Source: an uncultured Alphaproteobacteria bacterium
Lineage (GTDB): Bacteria > Pseudomonadota > Alphaproteobacteria > HIMB59 > GCA-002718135
NCBI GenBank assembly: GCA_902521325.1
Contig: CABYRE010000007.1
Location: 1-52,363, forward strand
Length of the DNA: 52,363 nucleotides
Direction: 5' to 3'
The position numbers and the translations under genes are program-made. The notes under the pieces are model-generated. The model was given only the letters and a program-made list of their open reading frames with translations. It did no database searches and was not told the origin of the DNA. Within the stretch, counting starts at the first letter, position 1. The number at the start of each line of letters is the position of its first letter. Of this stretch, positions 17,334 to 25,716 are shown piece after piece.

Positions 17334-17353
17334 ATCTATCTCCTTACTTCAAC

Positions 17354-17380
17354 AAAAGGGTATGCCATCCAGCGTTACCC
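17354..17380 (-). terminator. Terminator-like hairpin in the glnA leader (candidate expression platform)
   Basis: On the minus strand GGGTA and TACCC form a 5-bp stem that can extend inward with GCT/GGC around GGAT. It is followed by TTTTGTTG. It lies between the second glutamine aptamer and the glnA ribosome binding site. The stem is short, so termination efficiency is uncertain. Confidence 0.45.
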
Positions 17381-17415
17381 GGTTAAATCATGCTCTAGTT
17401 ATGAAATCTGCTTTT

Positions 17416-17474
17416 CATGCGCGTTCCTTCAGCTTTTGGCTTACTTCCGACCTATTAAAATAGGTTGAACGATT
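17416..17474 (-). promoter_or_regulatory. Glutamine riboswitch (glnA RNA), second copy
   Basis: Read on the minus strand it has the full glnA RNA pattern: AUCGUUC closing with GAACG, hairpin ACCTATT/AATAGGT, conserved GGAAGUAAGC, a short AGC/GCU hairpin, and conserved GAAGGAACGC. The conserved junction bases match the first copy while the P2 stem sequence differs and stays paired, which is compensatory change. This is the copy nearer glnA, about 80 nt before the start codon. The family binds L-glutamine and is known mostly from cyanobacteria and marine metagenomes. Confidence 0.9.
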
Positions 17475-17485
17475 TATAACTTTTG

Positions 17486-17539
17486 CATGCGTTCCTTCAG
17501 CACAATGCCTACTTCCGACTCAAAAAGAGTTGAACGATT
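17486..17539 (-). promoter_or_regulatory. Glutamine riboswitch (glnA RNA), first copy
   Basis: Minus-strand sequence: AUCGUUC closing with GAACG, hairpin ACTC/GAGT with a U-rich loop, conserved GGAAGUAGGC, short GC-closed hairpin, and GAAGGAACGC. It is the promoter-proximal copy, separated from the second by about 11 nt. The two aptamers together make a tandem arrangement, which would sharpen the response to glutamine. It begins about 40 nt after the glnB stop codon. Confidence 0.92.
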
Positions 17540-17579
17540 ATTAATTAATTACTAGGTTTTATATAAAAGTAAAGAAAAA

Positions 17580-17921
17580 TTAGACAGCATCACTGTCTTT
17601 TTCACCAGTCCTTATTCTAATTACCTGCTCAATATTTGATACAAAAATCTTACCATCGCCAATTTTTCCTGAATAAGCGCTAGTTTTTATTGACTCAATA
17701 ACATGATCTACTTGATTGTCTTCAACAATTACTTCAAGTTTCATTTTTGCTAAAAATTCATCATCATACCCATCATTAGGATCAATTCCACCCGTTGATC
17801 CTCTTTGTCTACCGAAACCTTTTACATCTACTAATGTCATCCCGGATATTCCAAGTTCATGTAAAGCTTCTTTGACTTGAGAAAGTTTAAATGGTTTAAT
17901 GATAGCTTCTATTTTTTTCAT
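17580..17921 (-). CDS. glnB: Nitrogen regulatory protein PII with a divergent T-loop
   Basis: A 113-residue PII trimer subunit that senses ATP/ADP and 2-oxoglutarate and controls nitrogen proteins by contact. The body is standard: KKIEAIIKPFKL, GMTLVDVKGFGRQRG, and the C-terminal signature SAYSGKIGDGKIFV with RIRTGE. The T-loop is not: the usual Y-R-G-A-E-Y signature is replaced by IDPNDGY with one extra residue. By aligning the following FLAK, Tyr52 still matches uridylylated Tyr51, but the Arg and Glu before it are gone. Start ATG lies in a 4-bp ATGA overlap with the aminotransferase. glnA follows 246 bp downstream. Confidence 0.95.
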   Translation of the reverse strand: MKKIEAIIKPFKLSQVKEALHELGISGMTLVDVKGFGRQRGSTGGIDPNDGYDDEFLAKMKLEVIVEDNQVDHVIESIKTSAYSGKIGDGKIFVSNIEQVIRIRTGEKDSDAV

Positions 17922-19075
17922 ATTGTTGATAACCTATTAATTGCTTCTTTAATATTTTCTAGAGAATTAGCAAAACTTATTCTAACAAATTCTCTAGCAT
18001 TATCTCCAAAGCTAGAGCCTGGAACTAATGCAACACCTTTCTCTTCAAGTGCGATTTCTGAAAATTTATTTCCACTCAATCCAGTTTTTGAAATATTGGG
18101 AAATGCATAAAAAGCTCCACCTGGTTCAAAACAAGAAATTTTTTCTAATTTATTCAATTCATTAAAAACGTACTCTTTTCTTTTTTGAAATTCACTAACA
18201 ATTTTTGTTATTTCTTTCTGAGAACCTTTTATTGCTTCTAATCCTGCATATTGTGAAATTGAGGTAGCGCAGGAATTGTAATTTACACATATTTTATTAG
18301 CATGTTCAATTAAATTTTCTGGCCATATACTCCAGCCTAATCTCCATCCAGTCATACAATATGTTTTGCTCCATCCTTCAAGAACTATTAATCTATCTTT
18401 TATGCTTTCGTATTCTAATAAGGATGGCATTTGTTCATTATTAAAAATAATATTACTATAAATTTCATCACTTAAAATAGAGACATTTGGGTACTGCTCT
18501 AGTAAATTAACAAGATCAGTAATTTTTTTCTTATTCATATACGATCCTGTTGGATTGTTTGGATTATTTATTATTATCAAACTTGTTTTATCAGATATTA
18601 ATTCTTTTAATTGTTCAGTATTAATTTCAAAATTATCTTTTTCTGAAAGCTTTAATGGTACAGCTTTTGCACCGCTGTATTTAATCATAGATCTATAAAT
18701 TGGAAATCCTGGATCAGGAAAAATTATTTCTCTATCCTCACTACCTAGCAATAATGCTGAAATAAAAATTACAGGCTTACCCCCTGGAGTTATTAAAACA
18801 TTTTCTGGTTTAATATTTGATTTATATTTTTTGAATACTAGTTCTGAAATTGAATCTCGTAATTCAGGTATCCCATTTGATGGAGTATAACCATGATGGC
18901 CATCTTTAATTGCTTTAATGGCAGCTTCCTGAATATTTATTGGCGTTGGAAAATCGGGTTGTCCTATTCCTAAATTAATAATATCTTTACCTTTAGCAGC
19001 AAGATTATTAGCTTTAGAAAGAATAGAGAATGCAGTTTCTGTTTCCAGATTAAATATTCTTTTTGAAACTTCCAT
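17918..19075 (-). CDS. PLP-dependent aminotransferase, class I/II (aspartate aminotransferase-like)
   Basis: A 385-residue fold-type I aminotransferase. Visible elements are INLGIGQPDFPTP at the N-terminus, YTPSNGIPELRDSI, the cofactor-contacting NNPNNPTGSYM, SDEIYSNI, and the Schiff-base Lys in EGWSKTYCMTGWRLGW. The C-terminal FVRISFANS holds the carboxylate-binding Arg. The arrangement is typical of the AspC/AlaA/PatA-like group, so substrate is probably an acidic or neutral amino acid with 2-oxoglutarate. It is translationally coupled to glnB, placing amino-group transfer in the same transcript as PII. Confidence 0.88.
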   Translation of the reverse strand: MEVSKRIFNLETETAFSILSKANNLAAKGKDIINLGIGQPDFPTPINIQEAAIKAIKDGHHGYTPSNGIPELRDSISELVFKKYKSNIKPENVLITPGGKPVIFISALLLGSEDREIIFPDPGFPIYRSMIKYSGAKAVPLKLSEKDNFEINTEQLKELISDKTSLIIINNPNNPTGSYMNKKKITDLVNLLEQYPNVSILSDEIYSNIIFNNEQMPSLLEYESIKDRLIVLEGWSKTYCMTGWRLGWSIWPENLIEHANKICVNYNSCATSISQYAGLEAIKGSQKEITKIVSEFQKRKEYVFNELNKLEKISCFEPGGAFYAFPNISKTGLSGNKFSEIALEEKGVALVPGSSFGDNAREFVRISFANSLENIKEAINRLSTI

Positions 19076-19127
19076 ATTTTTGATATAGCGATTTAATATA
19101 AAAATTAAACTTTTAATTAAGTTATAT

Positions 19128-19205
19128 GGCGAGCGTAGCTCAGTTGGTTAGAGCGCAGGCTTGTGGTGCCTGATGCCGTGGGTTCGAATCCCATCGTTCG
19201 CCCCA
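19128..19205 (+). tRNA. tRNA-His (GTG)
   Basis: The acceptor GCGAGCG pairs with CGTTCGC, with an extra encoded G at -1 opposite discriminator C, the histidine identity feature. The anticodon loop TTGTGGT has GTG; the T loop is GGTTCGAATCC; CCA is encoded. Confidence 0.97.
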
Positions 19206-19271
19206 ATTCACATTTAGTCTATTTTCTCTATTGTTTTTTAATTTATTGTACATAAAAGACATAAAATAATA

Positions 19272-19356
19272 GGGCCGGTGGTGGAATTGGTAGACACGCT
19301 AGATTTAGGTTCTAGTGCCGCGAGGTGTGAAGGTTCAAGTCCTTTCCGGCCTACCA
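19272..19356 (+). tRNA. tRNA-Leu (TAG)
   Basis: A class II tRNA of 85 nt with a variable arm. The acceptor GGGCCGG pairs with CCGGCCT. Anticodon stem CTAGA/TCTAG encloses TTTAGGT, anticodon TAG. T loop is GGTTCAAGTCC and CCA is encoded. It ends 16 bp before the trigger factor gene, so they may share a transcript. Confidence 0.97.
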
Positions 19357-19372
19357 TTAGGTTTAATGAATT

Positions 19373-20725
19373 ATGAATACAAAAGAAATAAAATCTACAA
19401 AACTTTATAAAGAATTTTCATTAGAAATTCCTTATGAAGAAATTGATTTTGAAGTAGATAATAAGATAAATCAAATACTGCCTACTGTAAATATTCCTGG
19501 TTTTAGAAAAGGTAAAGCTCCACTAAATATTGTTAAAAAAAAATACGAAGATAATGTCTTAAATGAAGTTATTCAAAAAGTAATAGATAAAAATACAAAA
19601 AAATTAATTGATGAAAAAAAGTTTTCTCTTTTTAGAGCTCCTAAAGTTGAGCTTAGTAACTATGAAAAAAACAAACCAATAACAATAAATTTAAAATTTG
19701 ATTTAAAACCTGAAATCAAACTCAAAGATTTTAAAGATTTCAAAATTAATAAGTATGAAATTGAATTAGGTAAAAAAGCAGAAGAAAATCAATTTAAGAG
19801 TTTTATTGATTCACAAAAAAATTTTAAAAAAATTGAAAGTTCGAGACAGGTTAAAAATTCTGACAAGGTTATTGTTAATTTTGAATCCTCTCAAGAAGAT
19901 CTTCCAGAATATTTAAAATCTCAAAAAAATTTTCCCATTGATTTGGATTTTGATGATGGAATACTTCCAGGTTTAAATAAAGAATTGATTGAAAGAAAAG
20001 TAAAAGCTGGAGATAAAATTGAATTAAAAATCAACTTATCCAAAATTCTTAAAAATGATAAATTTAAAAAAACAACATTTTATTTTGAAATAATTTCAAT
20101 CGAAGAAAAAATTAAATTTGAACTTACAAAAGAGTTTTTAGATAAGAATGGTTTCAAAACTGAAAAAAATCTTAAAGATTTTCTGGTGAGTAATATGAAA
20201 TCTCAATATGAGCAAGGTATAAAACAAATTGAAAAAAAAGAGTTGATGGATCTTTTAGATAGTAATTATAAATTTGACTTACCTGATGGAGTACTCGAAG
20301 ATGATTTTAATCAAATATGGAATCGTTTAGAGCAAGCTAAAAAAGAAGGTAGTTTAGATGAGGATGATAAGCTACTAAAAGATGACGATCTTAGAAAACG
20401 ATATAAAAAAATTTCAGAAAGAAGAGTCAAACTTGGTTTATTAATGCAACATATCGCCTCAGAAGAAAAAGTTGTTGTGTCTGAAGAAGAAATTAACAAA
20501 GGGATATTAGAATATACTAGGCAATATCCTGGTCAAGAAAAGCAGATTATGGAATATTTTGAAAAAAATCCATCATCACTGGATACAATTCGCGCACCTC
20601 TTATCGAGGAAAAAGTAATTGATTCAATTATTTCCAAATCTAAGACAAATGTTATAAAATTAAATGAAGATGAATATAAAAAACTTGAAGTTAAAACATT
20701 TGATATTAAAGATAAGAATAAATGA
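19373..20725 (+). CDS. tig: Trigger factor
   Basis: A 450-residue ribosome-associated chaperone. The ribosome-docking signature [12 protein letters not shown] is at residues 43-54. The C-terminal substrate-cradle domain is present and highly charged. The middle FKBP-type isomerase domain is short and degenerate: the usual DFVGSIDGE-x-FEGG stretch is replaced by [17 protein letters not shown], although a PGL element near residue 202 keeps the following IPG-like turn. Prolyl isomerase activity may be lost. The end overlaps clpP by 4 bp, the classical tig-clpP-clpX-lon order. Confidence 0.95.
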   Translation: MNTKEIKSTKLYKEFSLEIPYEEIDFEVDNKINQILPTVNIPGFRKGKAPLNIVKKKYEDNVLNEVIQKVIDKNTKKLIDEKKFSLFRAPKVELSNYEKNKPITINLKFDLKPEIKLKDFKDFKINKYEIELGKKAEENQFKSFIDSQKNFKKIESSRQVKNSDKVIVNFESSQEDLPEYLKSQKNFPIDLDFDDGILPGLNKELIERKVKAGDKIELKINLSKILKNDKFKKTTFYFEIISIEEKIKFELTKEFLDKNGFKTEKNLKDFLVSNMKSQYEQGIKQIEKKELMDLLDSNYKFDLPDGVLEDDFNQIWNRLEQAKKEGSLDEDDKLLKDDDLRKRYKKISERRVKLGLLMQHIASEEKVVVSEEEINKGILEYTRQYPGQEKQIMEYFEKNPSSLDTIRAPLIEEKVIDSIISKSKTNVIKLNEDEYKKLEVKTFDIKDKNK

Positions 20726-21333
20726 AAGATCCAATAGATAATATCACAAATAACCTTATCCCAATGGTCGTTGAGCAATCATCAAGGGGTGAAAGATCGT
20801 ATGACATTTATTCAAGATTGTTAAAAGAAAGAATAATTTTTTTAACTGGCCCAATTGACGACAATGTTGCAAGCCTAATCTGTGCTCAAATATTATTTCT
20901 AGAGTCTGAAAATCCAAAAAAAGAAATTTCTTTCTATATTAATTCACCTGGCGGCATCGTTTGGTCTGGATTAGCTATTTACGATACTATGCAATATGTT
21001 TCTTCAAAGATTATGACTATATGTATAGGTCAGGCTGCTTCCGCTGGCTCTCTCCTTTTGACAGCTGGAGAAAAAGATATGAGATTTTCATTACCCAATT
21101 CTAGAATTATGGTTCATCAACCTAGTGGAGGTTATCAAGGTCAAGTGACTGATATTGAAATTCAAACTAATGAAATAAAGAGAGCCAAGATAAAGTTAAA
21201 TGAAATTTATTCAAAACATACAGGAAAAAAAATATCTGAAATATCCAGTATAATGGAAAGAGATAAGTATTTCTCTGCCGATGAAGCCATTAAATTTGGT
21301 TTGATAGACAAAATTGTAAAGGACAGGAAATAA
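20722..21333 (+). CDS. clpP: ATP-dependent Clp protease, proteolytic subunit
   Basis: A 203-residue serine peptidase forming the tetradecameric barrel. The catalytic triad is Ser107 in [11 protein letters not shown], His132 in MVHQPSGG and Asp181 in [12 protein letters not shown], with the same spacing as E. coli ClpP. It works with ClpX encoded immediately downstream (1-bp overlap) and starts within the end of tig (ATGA). Confidence 0.98.
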   Translation: MKDPIDNITNNLIPMVVEQSSRGERSYDIYSRLLKERIIFLTGPIDDNVASLICAQILFLESENPKKEISFYINSPGGIVWSGLAIYDTMQYVSSKIMTICIGQAASAGSLLLTAGEKDMRFSLPNSRIMVHQPSGGYQGQVTDIEIQTNEIKRAKIKLNEIYSKHTGKKISEISSIMERDKYFSADEAIKFGLIDKIVKDRK

Positions 21334-22598
21334 TGAACAAAAAAAATGAAAATGATTCATTATTTTGCTCTTTTTGTGGAAAAAATCAAAAAGAAGTAAA
21401 AAAATTAATTGCTGGTCCAACTGTTTTTGTATGTGATGAATGCGTAGAATTATGCATGGATATTATTAAAGAGGATAATAAGAACAATAAATTTAAAATT
21501 AAAAAAGACATACCTAAACCTTCAGAGATTAATAAATTCTTAAATGATTATGTAATAGGTCAAAAAGACTCAAAAAAAATACTTTCTGTTGCTGTTTATA
21601 ATCACTATAAAAGACTATCATCTAGTTTAGAAAATGATGACATTGAAATTTCAAAATCAAATATTCTTTTAGTCGGTCCTACCGGAACAGGTAAAACTTT
21701 ATTAGCGCAAACTTTGGCAAAGATTTTAGATGTTCCTTTTACAGTAGCTGATGCAACGAGTTTAACAGAAGCAGGGTATGTTGGGGAAGATGTAGAAAAT
21801 ATTATTCTTAAATTATTGCAAGCATCAGATTACAATGTTGAGCGTGCTCAAAAAGGTATAGTATATATCGATGAAATTGATAAAATTGGAAGAAAAAGCG
21901 ACAATCCTTCTATAACTAGAGATGTTTCTGGAGAAGGTGTTCAACAAGCCCTCCTAAAAATCATGGAAGGAACTATAGCAAGTGTACCTCCACAAGGAGG
22001 AAGAAAACATCCTCAACAAGAATTTTTACAAGTAGATACGTCTAATATACTATTTATATGTGGAGGGGCTTTTTCAGGCTTAGAAGAAATCATAAATTAT
22101 CGTTTAAAGGGAACTGCTATAGGCTTTAATTCTAAGTTAGATTTAGAACCTAAAAAGACTATTGGTGCATCACTAAAAAAACTTGAGAACCAAGATTTAT
22201 TAAAATTTGGAATGATACCAGAGTTTATTGGAAGACTGCCAGTAATTACTACTTTAAATGAATTAGACGAAGATATGCTAATCCAAATAATGACTCAACC
22301 AAAAAACGCTATTGTAAAGCAATTCGAATCTTTAATGAAAATGGATGGAGTTAAATTAGAAGTCAAAGAAGATGCCTTGAAAGAAATCTCAAAGTTAGCA
22401 GTTTCTCAAAATACTGGTGCAAGAGGTTTAAGATCTATAATAGAAGAATCTTTAATGGACCTTATGTATAAAGTTCCAGATCAAAAAAATTTATATAAAG
22501 TAGTGATAAATAAAGAGGTTATTGCAAAAAAATCTGATCCAATTTTAATTTATTCCAATAAAGAAAATAGTAAAAAATTAATGTCCAATAACTCTTGA
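21333..22598 (+). CDS. clpX: Clp protease ATP-binding subunit ClpX
   Basis: A 421-residue AAA+ unfoldase. The N-terminal zinc-binding domain has FCSFCGKN and CDECVELC. The ATPase carries Walker A GPTGTGKT, Walker [11 protein letters not shown], the pore motif region (GYVGEDVE), and a C-terminal sensor-2 GARGLRS. It feeds unfolded substrates to ClpP. It overlaps clpP by 1 bp and is followed by lon after 30 bp. Confidence 0.98.
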   Translation: MNKKNENDSLFCSFCGKNQKEVKKLIAGPTVFVCDECVELCMDIIKEDNKNNKFKIKKDIPKPSEINKFLNDYVIGQKDSKKILSVAVYNHYKRLSSSLENDDIEISKSNILLVGPTGTGKTLLAQTLAKILDVPFTVADATSLTEAGYVGEDVENIILKLLQASDYNVERAQKGIVYIDEIDKIGRKSDNPSITRDVSGEGVQQALLKIMEGTIASVPPQGGRKHPQQEFLQVDTSNILFICGGAFSGLEEIINYRLKGTAIGFNSKLDLEPKKTIGASLKKLENQDLLKFGMIPEFIGRLPVITTLNELDEDMLIQIMTQPKNAIVKQFESLMKMDGVKLEVKEDALKEISKLAVSQNTGARGLRSIIEESLMDLMYKVPDQKNLYKVVINKEVIAKKSDPILIYSNKENSKKLMSNNS

Positions 22599-22628
22599 AT
22601 TTAATTAATATATAGACATTTATATAAT

Positions 22629-24995
22629 ATGGCAAAAAATCTACTACCTGTTCTTCCTCTGAGAGATATAGTCGTTTTTCCAAACATGGTTGCTCCTTTA
22701 TTTGTTGGAAGAGAACAGTCAGTAAACGCTCTTAATCATGTAATGACAGGTGATAAAAAAATTTTTTTGCTATCTCAAAAAAATTCAAAAGTTGATAACC
22801 CAGACAAACAGAATCTTTATTCATTCGGAACTGTTGCCAAAATTATTCAGCTATTAAAGCTTCCAGATGGCACTCTTAAGGTTTTAGTCGAAGGTATACA
22901 AAGAGCAAAAGTCAAAAAAATAAATTTTAATAAAGAATTTATTACTGCATCAATTACTGAGATTAATCAAAAAACAAAAAAAAATTCAAACATAAAAGCT
23001 TTACAAAAACTTATCATTGAACAATTTGTTGAGTTTCAAAAAATTAATAAAAAAGTTTCACAGGATGTAATTAATAATGTGAAAATATTAAATGATCCTG
23101 ACAAAATTGTTGATATAATAGTATCAAATATTTCCATATCTATATCTCAAAAGCAAGAAATTTTAGAGATTATAAACACAGAAGAAAGACTCAATAAAAT
23201 TTACGGTTATTTGGTATCTGAAATTGACTCTTTTCAAGTTGAGAAAAAAATAAAAGGTCGTGTGAAAAGACAAATGGAGAAAACACAAAAAGAATATTAT
23301 TTAAATGAACAAATGAAAGCAATTCAAAAAGAATTAGGTGAAAATGAGGATTTGGATGAAATTGCTGAGCTTGAGAATAAATTAAACCAATATAATCTAT
23401 CTAAAGAAGCTAAAGAAAAATGTGCATCTGAGATTAAAAAATTGAAAAATATGAGCCCAATGTCAGCTGAGGCAACCGTAATTAGAAACTATTTAGATTG
23501 GGTAACTTCTATACCGTGGAATAACCCAGATCAAATTTCTCAAAATATAAATAAAGCATCAACCATATTAGAAAATGATCACTATGGTCTTGATAAAGTT
23601 AAAGAAAGAATTCTAGAATACCTAGCAGTCCAAAAAAGAACAAACAAACTCAAAGGTCCTATATTATGTTTGGTAGGACCTCCTGGTGTTGGAAAAACTT
23701 CTCTTGGTAAATCAATTGCAAATTCTACTGGAAGAAGCTTTGTGAGAATGTCTCTTGGAGGTGTAAGGGATGAAGCTGAAATTAGAGGGCATAGAAAAAC
23801 ATATATTGGATCAATGCCAGGAAGATTTATTCAAGCAATGAAAAAATCAAAATCTTCTAACCCACTTATTCTATTAGACGAAATCGATAAACTTGGTTCT
23901 GATTGGAGAGGTGATCCTTCTTCTGCACTTCTAGAGGTTCTTGATCCTGAGCAAAATAGTAAATTTAATGACCATTACTTAGAACTTGACTATGATCTTT
24001 CTGATGTAATGTTTGTATGCACAGCGAATACTCTTAATATTCCTCCAGCTCTTCTTGATCGAATGGAAGTGATAAGAATACCTGGTTATACAGAAAAAGA
24101 AAAAAACCAAATTGCAAAAAAATATTTGGTTCCAAAACAAATAAAAAATCACGGAATAAAAAAATCTGAGATTTCATTTAATTCTAAAGTTTTAAATTTA
24201 ATAATCAGAAATTATACTAAAGAAGCCGGAGTCAGAAGTCTTGAAAAAGAAATTTCTAAAGTTTGTCGAAAAACCGTAAAAAAATTAGAAACCTCAAAAT
24301 TAAAAAAAGTAAATTTAAACGATAAATCCTTACAAGATCTTTTAGGTATAGCAAAATACAGATCCAGCGAAATTGAAAAGAAGAATTTAGTTGGAGTTAC
24401 TAATGGTTTGGCGTGGACAGAAGTTGGAGGAGAAATTCTATCAGTAGAAGTTATTTTATCAATTGGTAAGGGAAAACTGACGATTACAGGTAAATTAGGC
24501 GAAGTAATGAAAGAATCAATTCAAGCTGCAACTTCTTATGTTAAATCTAAATCAGTAAGTTTGGGCATAAATCCTAAAGACTTTGAAAATTATGATATTC
24601 ATATTCATGTTCCCGAAGGAGCTACACCTAAAGATGGTCCAAGTGCAGGTATTGCAATTTTTAATTCTCTAGTATCATCATTGACCAATAATAAAGTTAA
24701 AAGAGATGTTGCAATGACTGGAGAAATTACTCTTAGAGGACGTGTGCTTCCTATTGGTGGTTTAAAAGAAAAAATATACGCTGCTAGTAGAGTGGGTATA
24801 AAGAAGGTCCTCGTGCCTCAGGAAAATTTTAGAGAAGTATCTGAGTTTGATAAAGAGGTTATTAAGGGAATTAAGATTATCCCTGTATCTGATGCTTTTT
24901 CGATTCTTGAACACACATTAATAAAAGCAATAATTCCGTTAAATTTAACCGAATCTCAAATAAAAAATAATCAAAATACAACAAGCACACATTAA
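22629..24995 (+). CDS. lon: Lon protease
   Basis: A 788-residue ATP-dependent protease. It has the N-terminal LON substrate domain (LPVLPLRDIVVFPNMVAPLFVGR), a coiled-coil linker rich in Lys and Glu, the AAA+ module with GPPGVGKTS and LLDEIDK, and the protease domain with the Ser-Lys dyad Ser672 in PKDGPSAG and Lys715 in LKEKIYAA, 43 residues apart as in E. coli. It degrades misfolded and regulatory proteins in the cytoplasm. It may share transcription with clpX or use a promoter in the 30-bp gap. Confidence 0.98.
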   Translation: MAKNLLPVLPLRDIVVFPNMVAPLFVGREQSVNALNHVMTGDKKIFLLSQKNSKVDNPDKQNLYSFGTVAKIIQLLKLPDGTLKVLVEGIQRAKVKKINFNKEFITASITEINQKTKKNSNIKALQKLIIEQFVEFQKINKKVSQDVINNVKILNDPDKIVDIIVSNISISISQKQEILEIINTEERLNKIYGYLVSEIDSFQVEKKIKGRVKRQMEKTQKEYYLNEQMKAIQKELGENEDLDEIAELENKLNQYNLSKEAKEKCASEIKKLKNMSPMSAEATVIRNYLDWVTSIPWNNPDQISQNINKASTILENDHYGLDKVKERILEYLAVQKRTNKLKGPILCLVGPPGVGKTSLGKSIANSTGRSFVRMSLGGVRDEAEIRGHRKTYIGSMPGRFIQAMKKSKSSNPLILLDEIDKLGSDWRGDPSSALLEVLDPEQNSKFNDHYLELDYDLSDVMFVCTANTLNIPPALLDRMEVIRIPGYTEKEKNQIAKKYLVPKQIKNHGIKKSEISFNSKVLNLIIRNYTKEAGVRSLEKEISKVCRKTVKKLETSKLKKVNLNDKSLQDLLGIAKYRSSEIEKKNLVGVTNGLAWTEVGGEILSVEVILSIGKGKLTITGKLGEVMKESIQAATSYVKSKSVSLGINPKDFENYDIHIHVPEGATPKDGPSAGIAIFNSLVSSLTNNKVKRDVAMTGEITLRGRVLPIGGLKEKIYAASRVGIKKVLVPQENFREVSEFDKEVIKGIKIIPVSDAFSILEHTLIKAIIPLNLTESQIKNNQNTTSTH

Positions 24996-25040
24996 TATTC
25001 TTTTAAAAAAAACCAATATTTTAGCCATTTAATTGTTAAA

Positions 25041-25065
25041 TTCCCTAGTTTCTGGGAAAATTTTA
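25041..25065 (+). terminator. Weak hairpin after lon
   Basis: TTCCC (25041-25045) and GGGAA (25054-25058) can pair around an 8-nt loop, followed by AATTTTAATT. The stem is only 5 bp and the T run is interrupted, so this is a weak terminator candidate for lon, 45 bp past its stop. Confidence 0.35.
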
Positions 25066-25074
25066 ATTATAATG

Positions 25075-25102
25075 TTGACTTGTCGAGAAAACATAGAATT
25101 AT
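25075..25102 (+). promoter_or_regulatory. Candidate promoter of the HU gene
   Basis: TTGACT at 25075-25080 matches the -35 consensus closely. A weak -10, AATTAT, lies 16 bp further at 25097-25102. The placement, between lon and the HU gene with a good Shine-Dalgarno downstream, supports it. Confidence 0.5.
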
Positions 25103-25130
25103 CAATAAAAATTAATAAAGGAGATTAAAA

Positions 25131-25406
25131 GTGAATAAAAATGATCTTATCGCATCTGTAGCATCTTCCGCAGGATTATCTAAATCTGACGCAACTAGAG
25201 CAATTGAAAGTTTTCTGGACGCAATTACTAATTCCTTAAAAAGAGATGAAAAGGTTAGTATTGTAGGTTTTGGTAATTTTAGCGTGAGCCACAGAAAAGC
25301 AACTACTGGTAGAAACCCTAGAACAGGTGAATCAATCCAAATACCGGCATCAAAAAGACCTAAATTTACTGTAGGAAAAGCTCTAAAAGATTCAGTAAAC
25401 AATTAA
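25131..25406 (+). CDS. hupB: DNA-binding protein HU
   Basis: A 91-residue histone-like nucleoid protein. The dimer-forming N-terminal helices are followed by the family signature GFGNFSVSHRKATTGRNPRTGESIQIPASKRPKF, whose basic arm inserts into the DNA minor groove. Initiation is at GTG 25131 with GGAG 7 bp upstream. It sits after lon in the common order. A strong terminator follows. Confidence 0.97.
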   Translation: MNKNDLIASVASSAGLSKSDATRAIESFLDAITNSLKRDEKVSIVGFGNFSVSHRKATTGRNPRTGESIQIPASKRPKFTVGKALKDSVNN

Positions 25407-25425
25407 TTATCTTTTTTTCTTGCAC

Positions 25426-25460
25426 CGGCTGTTAAATAAATTTAACAGCCGCTTTTATTT
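25426..25460 (+). terminator. Intrinsic terminator of the HU gene
   Basis: CGGCTGTTAAAT and ATTTAACAGCCG form a perfect 12-bp stem with a 2-nt formal loop (25426-25451), followed by CTTTTATTT. It abuts the first base of tRNA-Val. Confidence 0.93.
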
Positions 25461-25536
25461 GGGTGTTTAGCTCAGTTGGTAGAGCATCTCGTTTACACCG
25501 AGAGGGTCGGGAGTTCAAGTCTCTCAACACCCACCA
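25461..25536 (+). tRNA. tRNA-Val (TAC)
   Basis: Acceptor GGGTGTT pairs with AACACCC; D arm TAGCTCAGTTGGTAGAGC; anticodon loop TTTACAC with TAC; T arm GAGTTCAAGTCTC; discriminator A and encoded CCA. tRNA-Asp follows after 3 bp. Confidence 0.97.
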
Positions 25537-25539
25537 TGC

Positions 25540-25616
25540 GCGGGAGTAGTTCAGCTGGTTAGAACGCTGCCCTGTCACGGCAGAGGCCGCGGGTTCGAAT
25601 CCCGTCTCTCGCGCCA
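25540..25616 (+). tRNA. tRNA-Asp (GTC)
   Basis: Acceptor GCGGGAG pairs with CTCTCGC including one G-U pair; anticodon loop CTGTCAC with GTC; T loop GGTTCGAATCC; discriminator G and encoded CCA. It is followed by T-rich sequence that may terminate the tRNA pair. Confidence 0.97.
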
Positions 25617-25649
25617 CTTTTTTCAGTGTTTTTTTGTGTATTAAAGTCG

Positions 25650-25679
25650 CAACGTGATGCGTTGTTATTATTGAATAAT
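25650..25679. promoter_or_regulatory. Two adjacent palindromes upstream of nuoA
   Basis: CAACG-TGATG-CGTTG (25650-25664) and ATTATT-G-AATAAT (25667-25679) lie side by side, 38 bp before nuoA. This 100-bp gap must carry the promoter of the complex I operon, so these are candidate operator sites. A possible -10 (TAAATA, 25684-25689) lies just downstream. Confidence 0.35.
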
Positions 25680-25716
25680 TCGTTAAATACATTACTAATT
25701 TAATTGTGAGATTATA

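Noticed and set aside
17334..17415. Possible third glutamine aptamer nearer to glnA
   Set aside because: The segment lacks both conserved GGAAGU and GAAGGAACGC cores; only hairpins are present.
17275..17463. Plus-strand 62-codon frame across the glnA start and riboswitch
   Set aside because: It lies antisense to glnA and to the conserved aptamer, whose base conservation is explained by RNA structure.
25112..25402. 96-codon open frame opposite the HU gene
   Set aside because: It is a shadow of the conserved HU gene, with no recognisable product and no ribosome binding site.
25432..25692. Minus-strand 86-codon open frame containing ARETGFEPAASAVTGQRSNQLNYS-like text
   Set aside because: It runs antisense across tRNA-Val, tRNA-Asp and the HU terminator. 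This peptide pattern is a well-known artefact of translating the opposite strand of tRNA genes.
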